DNA of 64,000 nt from Actinobaculum suis (GCF_900102025.1 NZ_FNAU01000002.1:124001-188000), one strand, 5' to 3'. Counted from the stretch's first letter, positions 34,396 through 46,360 are shown. Translations and numbers: made by a program. The notes: generated by a model not told the origin, from the letters alone.

Positions 34396-34473
34396 GTGGT
34401 AGTTAAGTGGTAGCCAACCGCCGTGGCCGGCGGCAAACCAGTGCCAGCCGCCGTGGCCGGCCGCAAACCGGTA
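34393..34473 (+). repeat. Two nested duplications starting at a stop codon
   Basis: TAAGTGGTAG occurs at 34393-34402 and 34404-34413; the first copy begins with the TAA stop of the preceding gene. A second, 30-bp unit follows directly at 34414-34443 and 34444-34473, with core CCGCCGTGGCCGG. Confidence 0.9.
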
Positions 34474-34643
34474 CTAAGCCTGCAGTAGCCGGAGGCGAAA
34501 CACTCTTCCCGAGCTGGGTAACTTCCCTGAAAGGGTAATGCTTTGTGCATACCTGCAGGTGCATTAGAATTTTGCCAACCGGCACCGCCCTAGCACCTCG
34601 GAAGTGCTTGCCGCGGCAAGCTGGCGGAGGGGAGGGCAGATTT

Positions 34644-35096
34644 GTGGCGAAGGTGAGCGAAGAAGTAAAGAAACAAGGTTTGAGGGAGTTTCACCTCGGG
34701 CAGCAAGAGTTTTCCGCCGGCAGGTTAGAAACTGCACTGCCGCACTACCTGGCGGCCCTCGATCTTTTTGATGGGGATCCGGACTTGTATTTGGAACGGG
34801 CCGTGACCGCAGGGCAGGCGGGTATTGCTTGTAAGGGGCTAAATCAGATGGCGCAGGCCGTGGACTATTTTGGCCGGGCCATCGCGATCTTCCAGAAATA
34901 TCCGGAAAATGCGGATGCGATGATTAGCCTGGGAAACTGCTTCTGGCACATCGGGGAAATCGACGAAGAAGCCGGTGATTTCGATGGTGCCCGCGTTGCC
35001 TACAACCAGGCTTATGCCGCCTACCGGAGCGCACCCAATACTCAAGAACGGCAAGTTGAAGTGCTTGGCAAGTTACGCACCTTGGAGCTTTCATGA
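34644..35096 (+). CDS. Small TPR-repeat protein
   Basis: 150 residues made of about three helix pairs with TPR spacing (LETALPHYLAALDLF, QAVDYFGRAIAIFQ, ARVAYNQAYAAYR). No catalytic or membrane features. The GTG at 34644 follows GGAGGGCAGATTT. Its stop overlaps the start of the next TPR gene in ATGA (35093-35096), so the two are translationally coupled and probably work together. Function unknown. Confidence 0.75.
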   Translation: MAKVSEEVKKQGLREFHLGQQEFSAGRLETALPHYLAALDLFDGDPDLYLERAVTAGQAGIACKGLNQMAQAVDYFGRAIAIFQKYPENADAMISLGNCFWHIGEIDEEAGDFDGARVAYNQAYAAYRSAPNTQERQVEVLGKLRTLELS

Positions 35097-36322
35097 GCGA
35101 TCTTTTGCGGAAAGATTGGCAAGAGGGGACCGTTGACCGACCCACGTGGACGGCAGATCCTACCCTGGGCGCCGCCCGCGAGCTGCTACGCGCTGGCTTT
35201 GCGGCGCTGGAGCGCGGCAATAGGCAAGAAGCGCGGCTCAAATATGACCAGGCGGTGAGTAGCGCGGCCGGTGCAGACCTCGCCGAAATCGCGGATGCGG
35301 AGGCTGTAACCTTCGCCGGTATCATGTTGCGCGACGCCGGAGATATGGCCGAAGCACGCCGCTACCTCGAAAAAGCGGTAGCGGCCAGTGGGATCAGCGG
35401 AGAAAGTGCCACTAGCAGCACGGCTGCTCTCACGGAGCGGGCCGCTACTCTCTGCGAGACTTTGAGCGGAGTTTACGGAAATCTGGGCGAGTTCGCGGCG
35501 GCGGCTACGGCCGCGGAAGATGCTTTGCGGATTGTGCGTGAACTGGGTATGGGCATGGGCCGGGAAGCTAATGCTCTCTACAATATTGGGATGGCAAAAT
35601 CCCTGGCCGGCGACCATGCAGGCGCTGCCGAAGCGCTGACAGAAGGCCTAGGAGTGGCGAAAGCCCTCGATGGCGATTTCGGGTGGGAAACAATCCAGCA
35701 AGCACTGGCCAGCACTTTGATTGATGCGGGCCGTCCGGAAGAAGCTCTCACCTATTTGCGGGATCTGGAAGATATTCACGTAGCCATGCCGGATCTGGCT
35801 GTTTCCGCGGTGAAATGTGCTTTTGAGGAAGCGCGGGCGCTGGTAGCGCTCGGCAAGTTGGAAGAAGCAGCGGCCAGTTTCGAAAAAGCGGGCCGCTTAG
35901 GGGTGCGTACCGAAGGGGCAGCAGATATCGCCGCACTAGCCTTCCACCACCAAGCAGTTTCCTTGGCCCAAGCGGGTAAAACGATGGAGGCTGCGATTCC
36001 TATGGGGAGGGCTGCCGATACTTATGAGGCAATTGGGGCGCAAGCAGCCGCCGCACACTGCGTGGGCCTGATTGGTGATCTGTTCGCGGAAGCCGGCCAG
36101 TCCATTGAAGCTGCCGGTTATTTCCGGGAAGCAGTGGAACGGTTGGAAAAGATTCTCCATGAAACCGAGACCGCCGCGGCCTCGCCCGCGCCCGGGCCGG
36201 TGCTCCCAGATTACGGAGCAAAAGAGCAGGCAGAGCAGGATTATACGACGCCGGAAGCACGGGCCGCTATGGAAGCGGACCTGCAAGAATTCAAGGCCAA
36301 ACTCGTCTCCGTCAGCCCCTAA
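35093..36322 (+). CDS. TPR-repeat protein
   Basis: 409 residues, almost all tetratricopeptide-like helix pairs (for example FAALERGNRQEARLKYDQAV, AEARRYLEKAV, GDHAGAAEALTEGL, KLEEAAASFEKAG, QSIEAAGYFREAVERL), ending in a Pro-rich linker and a short acidic helix. It is a cytoplasmic scaffold with no enzymatic motif. It is coupled to the upstream TPR gene and followed by a terminator. Confidence 0.8.
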   Translation: MSDLLRKDWQEGTVDRPTWTADPTLGAARELLRAGFAALERGNRQEARLKYDQAVSSAAGADLAEIADAEAVTFAGIMLRDAGDMAEARRYLEKAVAASGISGESATSSTAALTERAATLCETLSGVYGNLGEFAAAATAAEDALRIVRELGMGMGREANALYNIGMAKSLAGDHAGAAEALTEGLGVAKALDGDFGWETIQQALASTLIDAGRPEEALTYLRDLEDIHVAMPDLAVSAVKCAFEEARALVALGKLEEAAASFEKAGRLGVRTEGAADIAALAFHHQAVSLAQAGKTMEAAIPMGRAADTYEAIGAQAAAAHCVGLIGDLFAEAGQSIEAAGYFREAVERLEKILHETETAAASPAPGPVLPDYGAKEQAEQDYTTPEARAAMEADLQEFKAKLVSVSP

Positions 36323-36446
36323 ATGCGGCTCTGGCGGGCTGTAAGTTCCTCTGGCCGCGGTGAAGCGGACGGCTCTACCGCGTTGGTGAGACAGGGTTCT
36401 GACGCTGTTGAGCCTGGTAGTAGCGAGGCGGTTACCGCTGGACAAT

Positions 36447-36494
36447 AAGGTGGCTTTGGCTGCGCGAATGCGCAACCAAAGCCACCTTTATATT
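36447..36494 (+). terminator. Terminator of the TPR operon
   Basis: AAGGTGGCTTTGG and CCAAAGCCACCTT form a 13-bp stem, extended by TGCGC/GCGCA, followed by TATATTT. Confidence 0.85.
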
Positions 36495-36500
36495 TACCTG

Positions 36501-36521
36501 TTATTTGTTATTTGTTATTTG
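36501..36521 (-). repeat. 7-bp tandem repeat covering a stop codon
   Basis: TTATTTG occurs three times (36501-36507, 36508-36514, 36515-36521). On the minus strand each copy carries TAA. The right-hand copy supplies the stop of the small membrane reading frame. Confidence 0.9.
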
Positions 36522-36781
36522 CCGCTATGGAAAATCTCGTCGGTCAGCTCGCGCGTTTTTCGGACGTTTTCTTTGATCGTGGCTTGTGATGGTCCAGGTA
36601 CCCACGTCTTGAGCAACAGCAGCTCACCGGTTGCCACAATGATCGCGCCTGCTGTTACGAACCATGCTCCCGGCCCACCCAGTGCACCCAGTACGCAAAG
36701 TAAGCCAAGTACGCAAAGTAAGCCAAGTACGCCAAGTACGAAAAGTATGCCGAGTGCGCAAAGTAAGCCAAGTACGTCAAT
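36515..36781 (-). pseudogene. Small membrane-protein reading frame without a canonical start
   Basis: A minus-strand frame runs open to a TAA at 36515-36517. Its last ~50 codons look genuinely coding: GPGAWFVTAGAIIVATGELL is a transmembrane helix and VRKTRELTDEIFHSGK a charged tail. The preceding part is hydrophobic VLGLLC repeats built from 9/18-bp DNA units that keep this frame. No ATG, GTG or TTG is found in frame upstream; 36781 is only an ATT codon, and the frame continues open back to the glgP stop. It may be a gene with its head overwritten by repeats, use a rare start, or be a remnant. Confidence 0.45.
36677..36775 (-). repeat. 9/18-bp tandem repeat (VLGLLC)
   Basis: GCAAAGTAAGCCAAGTAC occurs at 36695-36712, 36713-36730 and 36758-36775, with diverged 9-bp units between and before. 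All keep one frame on the minus strand. Confidence 0.9.
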
Positions 36782-36799
36782 AAAGACGAAGGTATAAGA

Positions 36800-36829
36800 A
36801 AGGCGGGGCCGGAAAACCGGCCCCGCCTT
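36800..36829 (-). terminator. Terminator of glgP
   Basis: AAGGCGGGGCCGG / CCGGCCCCGCCTT is a perfect 13-bp stem with an AAAA loop, 34 bp past the glgP stop. TTCTTAT follows on the minus strand. Confidence 0.85.
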
Positions 36830-36862
36830 GTTGGTGCTAGTAGCGCTTAACCGCCACGCTAG

Positions 36863-39229
36863 TTAGATCTTTTCGGGAGAGACCTTCCAGATGTCCGTGG
36901 CGTATTCGCTGATTGTACGGTCGGAAGAGAAGCGGCCCGAACGGCAAATGTTGATCCAGCACTTGCGCGCCCATTCCAGTTCGTCTTGGTAATCGGCGGC
37001 CATGCGGTCGCGGACTTCCCGGTAGGAAGCAAAATCGCCCAGCACATAGTATTGGTCGGCTTCTTCCCAGCTGGATCCATCGAGCAAAGAAGCCAGCAGA
37101 TCGTGGAACATGCCAGTTCCGCCGTCGTCGAGCGTGCCATCCACCAGGGAATCTAGCACCCGCTTCAAACCGGGAACCGTTTCGTACTTCTCCCGCGGAT
37201 CGTAGGTGCGCTTCAGTTCTGGGAGTTCTTCTTCCCGCGCCCCGAAAATGTAGGCATTTTCTTCACCTACGGCGTCCACGATTTCTACGGTTGCCCCGTC
37301 CATGGTGCCCAAGGTGAGGGCGCCGTTCATCATGAACTTCATGTTCCCGGTACCGGAAGCTTCCTTGCCGGCCGTGGAAATCTGTTCGGAAACATCCGTG
37401 GCCGGAATAATGTGTTCCGCGGGGGAAACATTGTAATTCGGCACGAACACTACCTTCATGCGGCCCTGCATTTGCGGATCAGAGTTCACCAGCCGGGCAA
37501 CCTCATTGATGAACTTGATAATCGCCTTGGCGCGCTTGTAACCAGGTGCTGCCTTCGCTCCGAAAATGAAGACGCGCGGCGTTACCTGCAAGCTCGGATC
37601 GTCCTTGAGGCGGTAGTACAGATCCAGGATGTACAGCGCATTGAGCAGCTGGCGCTTGTATTCATGCAAACGCTTAATCATGGAATCGTACATGGCGTCT
37701 ACCGGCACTTCGATGCCATCCCGGTTGTACAACCAGCGGGCAAACACTTCCTTGTTGGCACGCTTGATCTCCAGCAGGCGCCGGTAGATTTCCTCATTGC
37801 CGCGTTCTTCGATCGTGGCCAGCTTATCCAGATCGCTTACCCACGAATCGTCCCCGAGCACCTCGGTGAGCAATGCGGCTAGCTGCGGGTTGCAGTTATT
37901 GAGCCAGCGCCGCGGGGTAACCCCGTTCGTCTTGTTATTGAACTTTTCAGGCCAAATATCGTGCCAATCGTGCAGGGTATCGCGCACCAAAATATCCGAG
38001 TGGATCTGCGCCACGCCGTTAATGGAGAAGGAAGCGTAGCAGGCGATCCACGCCATGTGTACGCGCCCGCCATGGATCGGCGCCATATATTCGATCTTGC
38101 CCTGGTCATAGCCTGCTTCTGCCAGTTCGGCGCGGAAGCGACGGTCAATTTCTTCGCAAATCTCAAAGATTCGCGGGAACACCTGCTGGAAGATAGATAC
38201 TTCCCACTGTTCCAGAGCTTCCGCCAAAACCGTGTGGTTGGTGTAGGCGAAGGTCTTTTGTACCACGGCCCACGCCTCTTCCCAGCTCATGCCGTGATCA
38301 TCGAGCAGTAGGCGCATGAGTTCCGGAATTGCCAACACCGGGTGGGTGTCATTGAGCTGAATAGTGTTGTAATCCCCGAAGCCGCGCAGGTCTTCCCCGT
38401 GGGTTTCGATATAACGCTCGATCAATTCCTGCAGGGAGGCAGAAACGAAGAAGTATTGCTGGCGTACGCGCAGCACCTTGCCTTCGTAGGTGGAATCGTT
38501 CGGGTAGAGCACCCGGCACAGATCGTTCACCCGTTCGCGTTCCACAATCGCATCCGTGAAACGCTGCGAATTGAAGGCGTCGTAATCGAACTCTTCGAGC
38601 GGTTCGGCCTTCCACAGGCGCAAAGTATTCACGTTATCGGTGCCGTAGCCGGTAATCGGCATGTCATAAGGCACGGCGTTAACCGTCAAATCCGCAAAGC
38701 TCACCAGCCGTGCTTCGGCCTCACGGCGGATCACGAAGGGATAACCGGTTTCCATCCAAGCATCCGGTTCTTCTTCCTGGAAACCGTTCTCGAAGGTCTG
38801 CTTGAACAGGCCGTAGCGGTAGAGGATCCCGTACCCGGTAACCGGCAGGTTCAAGGTAGCCGTGGAATCGAGGAAGCAGGCGGCCAGGCGGCCCAAACCG
38901 CCATTGCCCAGTGCCGCATCCGGTTCTTCATCGAGCACATCGGTGAGATTCAGCCCGTATTCGGCGAGCGCTGCGGAAGCTTCTTCCACCAACCCGAGAT
39001 TCACCAGGTTATTCAGTAAGGCCCGGCCCATCAAGAATTCTGCGGAAAAATACGAAGCGCGCGGCCCTTGCCGATACCGTTCGCGGGTTTTTTCCCAGTT
39101 ATCGGCAAGTTTCGAGACCACGAGTTCGGAAAGGCCATACCAAAAATCGTGCGGGGCCGATCCGGCTGCTGAAACACCCGAAACCGATTGGGTGAACGCG
39201 CCTAGAGGTTGCGTAAGTTTAGCTGACAT
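36863..39229 (-). CDS. glgP: Glycogen/maltodextrin phosphorylase
   Basis: A 788-residue GT35 phosphorylase that releases glucose 1-phosphate from alpha-1,4-glucans. ASYFSAEFLMGRAL, ALGNGGLGRLAACFLDS, NDTHPVLAIPELMRLL and the PLP segment EASGTGNMKFMMNGALTLGT are diagnostic. ATG 39229 follows AGAGGAGAAAC; the in-frame ATG at 39256 lies upstream of that site. The size fits the family. It works with the maltodextrin locus further right and with PFK/aldolase in glucan catabolism. Confidence 0.97.
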   Translation of the reverse strand: MSAKLTQPLGAFTQSVSGVSAAGSAPHDFWYGLSELVVSKLADNWEKTRERYRQGPRASYFSAEFLMGRALLNNLVNLGLVEEASAALAEYGLNLTDVLDEEPDAALGNGGLGRLAACFLDSTATLNLPVTGYGILYRYGLFKQTFENGFQEEEPDAWMETGYPFVIRREAEARLVSFADLTVNAVPYDMPITGYGTDNVNTLRLWKAEPLEEFDYDAFNSQRFTDAIVERERVNDLCRVLYPNDSTYEGKVLRVRQQYFFVSASLQELIERYIETHGEDLRGFGDYNTIQLNDTHPVLAIPELMRLLLDDHGMSWEEAWAVVQKTFAYTNHTVLAEALEQWEVSIFQQVFPRIFEICEEIDRRFRAELAEAGYDQGKIEYMAPIHGGRVHMAWIACYASFSINGVAQIHSDILVRDTLHDWHDIWPEKFNNKTNGVTPRRWLNNCNPQLAALLTEVLGDDSWVSDLDKLATIEERGNEEIYRRLLEIKRANKEVFARWLYNRDGIEVPVDAMYDSMIKRLHEYKRQLLNALYILDLYYRLKDDPSLQVTPRVFIFGAKAAPGYKRAKAIIKFINEVARLVNSDPQMQGRMKVVFVPNYNVSPAEHIIPATDVSEQISTAGKEASGTGNMKFMMNGALTLGTMDGATVEIVDAVGEENAYIFGAREEELPELKRTYDPREKYETVPGLKRVLDSLVDGTLDDGGTGMFHDLLASLLDGSSWEEADQYYVLGDFASYREVRDRMAADYQDELEWARKCWINICRSGRFSSDRTISEYATDIWKVSPEKI

Positions 39230-39447
39230 GTTTCTCCTCTTAAAATGGGGGAACATTATGCTCCGCGAGCCAGCTTAGCGGTTTTCTGCCGGCGGGCGGC
39301 CGGTACTGAGACCTACGAGCCTTCCATGCGAGCAGGTTCACGAAAAATAGGGGCGACGACGCCGCACCTAGCGGCTAGTTCGCTATGTGATAAGAGGCGT
39401 GCCGGATGGCGAGATTGTGGGAAGAAAATCCGGTCTTTCGGTATGCT

Positions 39448-39477
39448 TTGACGGTAAAGTGGAACGCCTGATATGGG
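39448..39477 (+). promoter_or_regulatory. Candidate purA promoter
   Basis: TTGACG (39448-39453) and TATGGG (39472-39477) are spaced by 18 bp, about 50 bp before the purA start. Confidence 0.4.
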
Positions 39478-39501
39478 GTGTACCCTTTACGGCGAGGTTG
39501 A

Positions 39502-40812
<1,311 letters not shown>

Positions 40813-40975
40813 AGTTTGCTGCGATTTCCTGCGGATACGCGGGGTTGCTTGTGGTGGCACACGCAGGTGCTACCACCGGCAACCTCGCGTATTTTGATGT
40901 GGGAGGTGTACAGTGCGACAGATTGTCGCATACTTTGTTCCACAGCCATAACTAACGCAAAAAAATACTTACAGT

Positions 40976-40984
40976 TGTGGATAA
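40976..40984 (-). other. Isolated DnaA-box-like 9-mer
   Basis: TGTGGATAA (reverse of TTATCCACA) lies in the gap between purA and the adhesin gene, close to that gene's promoter. Confidence 0.4.
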
Positions 40985-40998
40985 TGTTCATTTACCGT

Positions 40999-41027
40999 TT
41001 GACGGTCCCAGGTGGTGTTAGTACCTT
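40999..41027 (+). promoter_or_regulatory. Candidate promoter of the thioester adhesin
   Basis: TTGACG (40999-41004) and TACCTT (41022-41027) are 17 bp apart. The -35 region overlaps a small inverted repeat ACCGT/ACGGT. Confidence 0.45.
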
Positions 41028-41099
41028 CTTGTGTGGGCTCCGCGGGTGAGCGGAGAGAAGTGCACGAAGAAGCTCGTGCACCGAATAGGAAGGGATTAG

Positions 41100-42512
41100 A
41101 TGAATACCTATGAGGAATCCACGCGTCGGGTGCGGATCCTCCGGGCCGTGCTGGCGCTGTTTGCTGCCGCGGCCTTGCTACTAATGTGCCTGCCGGTACA
41201 GGCACGGGCCGATGGCCTGCAAACGGGTGGGCAAAATTCGGGCGAGACCGCCGGTAACAGCCAGGCGGCCACCGCGCAAACCGCGCGCATCGTCGGTTCT
41301 GAGAAACAGTATATGAATTTCTACTACCTGGACGAGGAAGGTAAATCGGGCCGGAAGACCACGGTTTTGTTCAGAGTAGAAATTGGGGGCAAGACTTACC
41401 GTGCCTACTGCTTGGAAAGCACGGTGACTACCCGTTTTGGGGAAGCTAGGGTTGGCACCTGGGAAGAATTCCCGGGTACCAATAACTTCAAGGACGATCC
41501 GCAAGTACGGGAAAAAGTAGCGTGGATTGTAGCCAATTCTTATCCGACGGTTCCGCTGGACCAGCTCGCAGAACGTATTGGTCAACCCGGCTTGACGGAA
41601 GCTGAGGCGGTTGCCGCAACTCAGGCCGCGATTTGGACGTACACGGATGGCTACTCGGCCCGCGGTTTCTCACAGTCGGGGAATAAGCAGGGTCCGGATG
41701 CGCAAGCAAGTGTGCGGCCCATGGCACTCTTGCAGTACCTCACCGGTACGGCAAATACGGGACTTTCCGAACAGCGCGTACGCGCCCCGCAGTTCCAGAT
41801 CGAGGCGGGAGATGCTAGCGCGGCCGAAGCAAATCTGATCGGCCCGCTATCTGTAACCACCGACCAAACCGTTGCCCTCGAATATGCGGGGGAGGGTTCG
41901 ATCGTCAACCGTGACGGCACGCCTTATGATCTGCGCCAGGTAGAAAATGGGGCCCAGCTGTATATCAAACCGGAAGGTTCCACGAGCGGAAGCGGTACCT
42001 TTACCGCGAAGGTTTCGGGGTACGACGTCGCCGGCAAACTTGTGATTATCCCGAAGGATGCCCGGCCGGAAGACCACGGGCAGACGATTATTTTGATGGA
42101 ATCGCAGCCGGCAACCCGGGCGGTGCAGGCGCCGTTCCACTGGGAAAAGACGGCAGCTCCGCCCGTGCCGGGTAACGGCGAGGAAGTTACGTCCCGCGGG
42201 CAAACTCCGCCGGCCGAAGATAACGGGGAAACGGCAACTCCTCCGGTAACGACGCCGAGCACCACGGATACGGAAACCCCGGGCGCGGAGGATAAGGGCA
42301 CGGAAGCACCGGGCGCCGAAAAACCGGGCACCGAAAAGCCGGGCGCGGAAAAGGCGGCTGGCGAAAAACCGGGCGCGGAAAAGCCGGCCGCGCAGACGCC
42401 GGCGAAGAAACTGATCCAGACCGGGCCGCAAACGCTCACCTTTATCGCGGGAGCAATCGTATTGCTATGCACGGGTGCGAGCGTGATGCTGTGGCGCCGC
42501 GAAAAGAAGTAG
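41100..42512 (+). CDS. Thioester-domain (TQXA) cell-wall-anchored surface protein
   Basis: 470 residues. A signal peptide (basic start, helix about 14-33, cut near ARA-DG) is followed by a thioester domain. The reactive Cys is Cys104 in RAYCLEST and the partner Gln is Gln175 in ATQAAIWTYTDG; such domains form an internal Cys-Gln thioester that binds host surfaces covalently. A beta-rich domain comes next (about 240-345), then a Pro/Glu/Lys wall-spanning stretch with GAEKPG repeats. The sorting signal is LIQTG (438-442), a variant of LPXTG, then a hydrophobic helix and RREKK. It is probably sortase-anchored. AAGGGATTAG precedes the ATG. Confidence 0.9.
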   Translation: MNTYEESTRRVRILRAVLALFAAAALLLMCLPVQARADGLQTGGQNSGETAGNSQAATAQTARIVGSEKQYMNFYYLDEEGKSGRKTTVLFRVEIGGKTYRAYCLESTVTTRFGEARVGTWEEFPGTNNFKDDPQVREKVAWIVANSYPTVPLDQLAERIGQPGLTEAEAVAATQAAIWTYTDGYSARGFSQSGNKQGPDAQASVRPMALLQYLTGTANTGLSEQRVRAPQFQIEAGDASAAEANLIGPLSVTTDQTVALEYAGEGSIVNRDGTPYDLRQVENGAQLYIKPEGSTSGSGTFTAKVSGYDVAGKLVIIPKDARPEDHGQTIILMESQPATRAVQAPFHWEKTAAPPVPGNGEEVTSRGQTPPAEDNGETATPPVTTPSTTDTETPGAEDKGTEAPGAEKPGTEKPGAEKAAGEKPGAEKPAAQTPAKKLIQTGPQTLTFIAGAIVLLCTGASVMLWRREKK

Positions 42513-42680
42513 GCCTACGCGGCTGAATCCGGGCCGAAAGCAGGCCGCGAGGTTGAAGGTAGGTCTATGTTGCCGCAGCTGGGCCGGAAGGCAGGCCGCG
42601 GGGCTGAAGGTAGGTCTATGTTGCCGCAGCTGGGCCGAAAGCAGGCCGCGGGGTTGAAAGTAGGTCTACGCGGCTGCGGC
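42510..42680 (+). repeat. 50-51 bp tandem repeat starting at the adhesin stop codon
   Basis: Units begin at 42510, 42560, 42611 and 42661 with TAGGTCTA(T/C)G. The first begins with the TAG stop of the adhesin gene. Inside each is GGGCCG-AAAG-CAGGCCGCG. The last copy is partial. The rest of 42513-43036 has two hairpins and no gene. Confidence 0.92.
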
Positions 42681-42706
42681 GGCAGCTGAAATAGGAACGG
42701 CTGTGC

Positions 42707-42751
42707 AAGTGGCCGGCGGGGAAAAGTATTCCCCGCCGGCCACTTCTTTTT
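42707..42751 (+). terminator. Terminator after the adhesin repeat array
   Basis: A 17-bp perfect stem from AAGTGGCCGGCGGGGAA and its complement encloses a 5-nt loop, then CTTTTT. Confidence 0.93.
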
Positions 42752-42799
42752 GCCAGTAATCGTTAAGCTGCTTTGCGGGGAATCATTGGGCGTGAATTT

Positions 42800-42822
42800 G
42801 CCCGGCCGAATTGCGGCCGGGC
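42800..42822. terminator. Second hairpin upstream of purC
   Basis: GCCCGGCCG and CGGCCGGGC flank a short loop around AATTG. No U-run follows. Confidence 0.4.
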
Positions 42823-43036
42823 GTACCCATTAATCCACCATGTGAACCGTGGTAGCTTTAGATAGTGACACAGCTCGGAAACAAAACGAGCAATATCCTC
42901 CGATTCGCTGGAGTGCTAAAAATACCCCGCGAAGGGAATGTATAAAGTATCCCGCCCGGGAATGCTGATACGCCGCGCCGGAGGATCCTTGCCCGCGGAA
43001 TGCGAGCTAGGTAGATACGTTCGGGAGGTGGAAATA

Positions 43037-43990
43037 ATGGCCGCTGTTCCAAGTTTCGGCGTGAATACCACAGGGTCACTGGGTGCGATTTTGCCCGGGT
43101 GGACGAAACTTTTTTCCGGAAAAATCCGCGATATTTATCGGCCTGCTTCCTCAGGCCCGTACGCCGGTTCCGATGTTTATCTGATTGTGGCAACGGACCG
43201 GATAGCCGCCTTCGACCGCGTGATTCCCACGAAAATTCCCGGTAAAGGCAAAATCCTCACGCAGCTTTCGCTGTGGTGGTTCGAAAAAACTGCCGATATT
43301 GTTCCCAACCATGCGATCGCGGCAGATAACTCCCCGGGAATTGAAGACCGCGGGATGCTAGTGCGCGGCTTGCAAATGGAACCGTACGAAATCCAAGTGC
43401 GCGGCTATGTTTCTGACCGCGTATTGGGCGAATACACCCGCTATGGCACGATCGATCTGAACCCGGTCCCGCCCGGCTTACGTTCCGGAGACCCTTTTGC
43501 AACGCCCATTATTGGGGTTCATCTGAAAGGGCCGCTCGGGGAGCGGGACACGCCGATTCCTTGGGATAGTTTCCAGGAACGTGTGGGGAGCAAGTGCGCG
43601 GAACAGATCGAAAGAATAGCGCTGGCCTTGTATGAGCGCGGCCACGATATTGCGGCTTCGCGCGGGCTAATCCTGGCAGACGCCAAATTCGAATTTGGGC
43701 GCAATGCGGATGCCGGGAGCGACAAACTTGTGTTTGCCGATGAAGCTTTCACTCCCGATTCAGCCCACTACTGGTTGCGGGAAGATTATGAGCGGCTCCG
43801 CCAGAACGGCGAAGTGTTGCGATCCTACGATAAAGAAGTGGTTGGAAAGTGGCTGGCTAGCCCGCAGTCTGGCTGGAACGTGCGTTCGGGTACCCAACCT
43901 CCACCAATCCCGGCGGATGTGGTGGCCGATACCTTCGCGCGCTATGCGCGGGTATATCAAATGCTTACCGGCACCCCTTGGTCCCGGTAA
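43037..43990 (+). CDS. purC: SAICAR synthetase
   Basis: A 317-residue ATP-dependent enzyme of purine synthesis (CAIR plus aspartate). GKIRDIY, DRIAAFDRVIPTKIPGKG, VRGYVSDRVLGEY and LILADAKFEFG are the family motifs. ATG 43037 has GGGAGGTGG upstream; the in-frame ATG at 42938 would add 33 unrelated residues. The stop codon lies inside a 25-bp tandem duplication. Confidence 0.97.
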   Translation: MAAVPSFGVNTTGSLGAILPGWTKLFSGKIRDIYRPASSGPYAGSDVYLIVATDRIAAFDRVIPTKIPGKGKILTQLSLWWFEKTADIVPNHAIAADNSPGIEDRGMLVRGLQMEPYEIQVRGYVSDRVLGEYTRYGTIDLNPVPPGLRSGDPFATPIIGVHLKGPLGERDTPIPWDSFQERVGSKCAEQIERIALALYERGHDIAASRGLILADAKFEFGRNADAGSDKLVFADEAFTPDSAHYWLREDYERLRQNGEVLRSYDKEVVGKWLASPQSGWNVRSGTQPPPIPADVVADTFARYARVYQMLTGTPWSR

Positions 43991-44027
43991 AAGCAGCGCG
44001 CTTTGGTCCCGGTAAAAGCGGTGCGCT
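43978..44027 (+). repeat. 25-bp duplication that contains the purC stop codon
   Basis: Two units, 43978-44002 and 44003-44027, differ at two bases and share TTGGTCCCGGTAAAAGC. The TAA of the first is the purC stop (43988-43990). Confidence 0.93.
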
Positions 44028-45740
<1,713 letters not shown>

Positions 45741-45761
45741 AACCTGCCCTAACCATGGCTC

Positions 45762-45796
45762 GCGGGGCCGGGAAGCGGCGAGCTTCCCGGCCCCGC
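45762..45796 (+). terminator. Hairpin after gdhA
   Basis: GCGGGGCCGGGAAGC and GCTTCCCGGCCCCGC form a perfect 15-bp stem with a 5-nt loop; no U-run follows. Confidence 0.7.
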
Positions 45797-45820
45797 CGGC
45801 ATATAAACACGCTAGCCGCC

Positions 45821-45826
45821 TAGAAT
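45821..45826 (+). promoter_or_regulatory. -10 hexamer for the sterol-carrier-like gene
   Basis: TAGAAT lies 7 nt before the ATG at 45834. An ATG at 45825 overlaps the hexamer, so 45834 is the likelier start. Confidence 0.5.
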
Positions 45827-45833
45827 GCGTAGC

Positions 45834-46214
45834 ATGGCTTCTCAACGCGCGCATAAACCACGGAAAATTGATGCGGCTACCGGCATGGCTATTTTGCGGC
45901 AGGCGGCCGCGGGCGAGGAATTAACAGCTTCTGCTCGCCGCACGGCAGTGCGTTTTGCACTGGAAGAAATAGCGGCTCTACATCCCGGTAAATCTGTAGA
46001 AATTCGCGTGCCCTACGCGGGGGCCGTGCAAGCTATTGCGGGCCCGGCGCACCGCCGCGGCACCCCGCCAAATGTGGTGGAAATAGATGCCGACACTTTT
46101 ATTGCGCTCGCGATTGGCACCCAAAACTGGGAGGAAGCCAAAGCTGCCGGCAAGATCGACGCTTCTGGCATTCGCGCAGATCTTTCCCCGTACCTGCCAC
46201 TTTTCCGGCTCTAG
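45834..46214 (+). CDS. Bacterial sterol-carrier-like protein (SCP2-related)
   Basis: 126 residues. The conserved pattern [29 protein letters not shown], then [24 protein letters not shown] and a C-terminal [14 protein letters not shown], is that of a widespread actinobacterial family described as sterol-carrier-like. It probably binds a lipid or other hydrophobic ligand. It is cytoplasmic, with no membrane segment. Its function in the cell is unknown. ATG 45825 would add three residues. The stop lies in a segment repeated 100 bp downstream. Confidence 0.8.
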   Translation: MASQRAHKPRKIDAATGMAILRQAAAGEELTASARRTAVRFALEEIAALHPGKSVEIRVPYAGAVQAIAGPAHRRGTPPNVVEIDADTFIALAIGTQNWEEAKAAGKIDASGIRADLSPYLPLFRL

Positions 46215-46360
46215 CCGGCTGAGTGCCGTCCCGGCGCTGCTCAGGCGCGTGCCGCGCGGGTACCAGGCGCCGAAAACCTGCAAGCGCCGGACTGGTCTAC
46301 TCCTGGGATGCTAGGCGGCTGAGTGTTGCCCGGGCGCTACCCAGCTGCGCACCGCGTGCC
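46211..46360 (+). repeat. 100-bp-spaced duplication including a stop codon
   Basis: CTAG(C/G)CGGCTGAGTG occurs at 46211-46225 and 46311-46325, with similarity continuing about 45 bp. The first copy includes the TAG stop (46212-46214) of the sterol-carrier-like gene. Confidence 0.7.

Noticed and set aside
36408-36797. A 129-codon plus-strand frame ending in SKPSTQ repeats
   Set aside because: It starts inside the TPR-operon terminator region, and the opposite strand gives a better membrane-protein reading over the same DNA.
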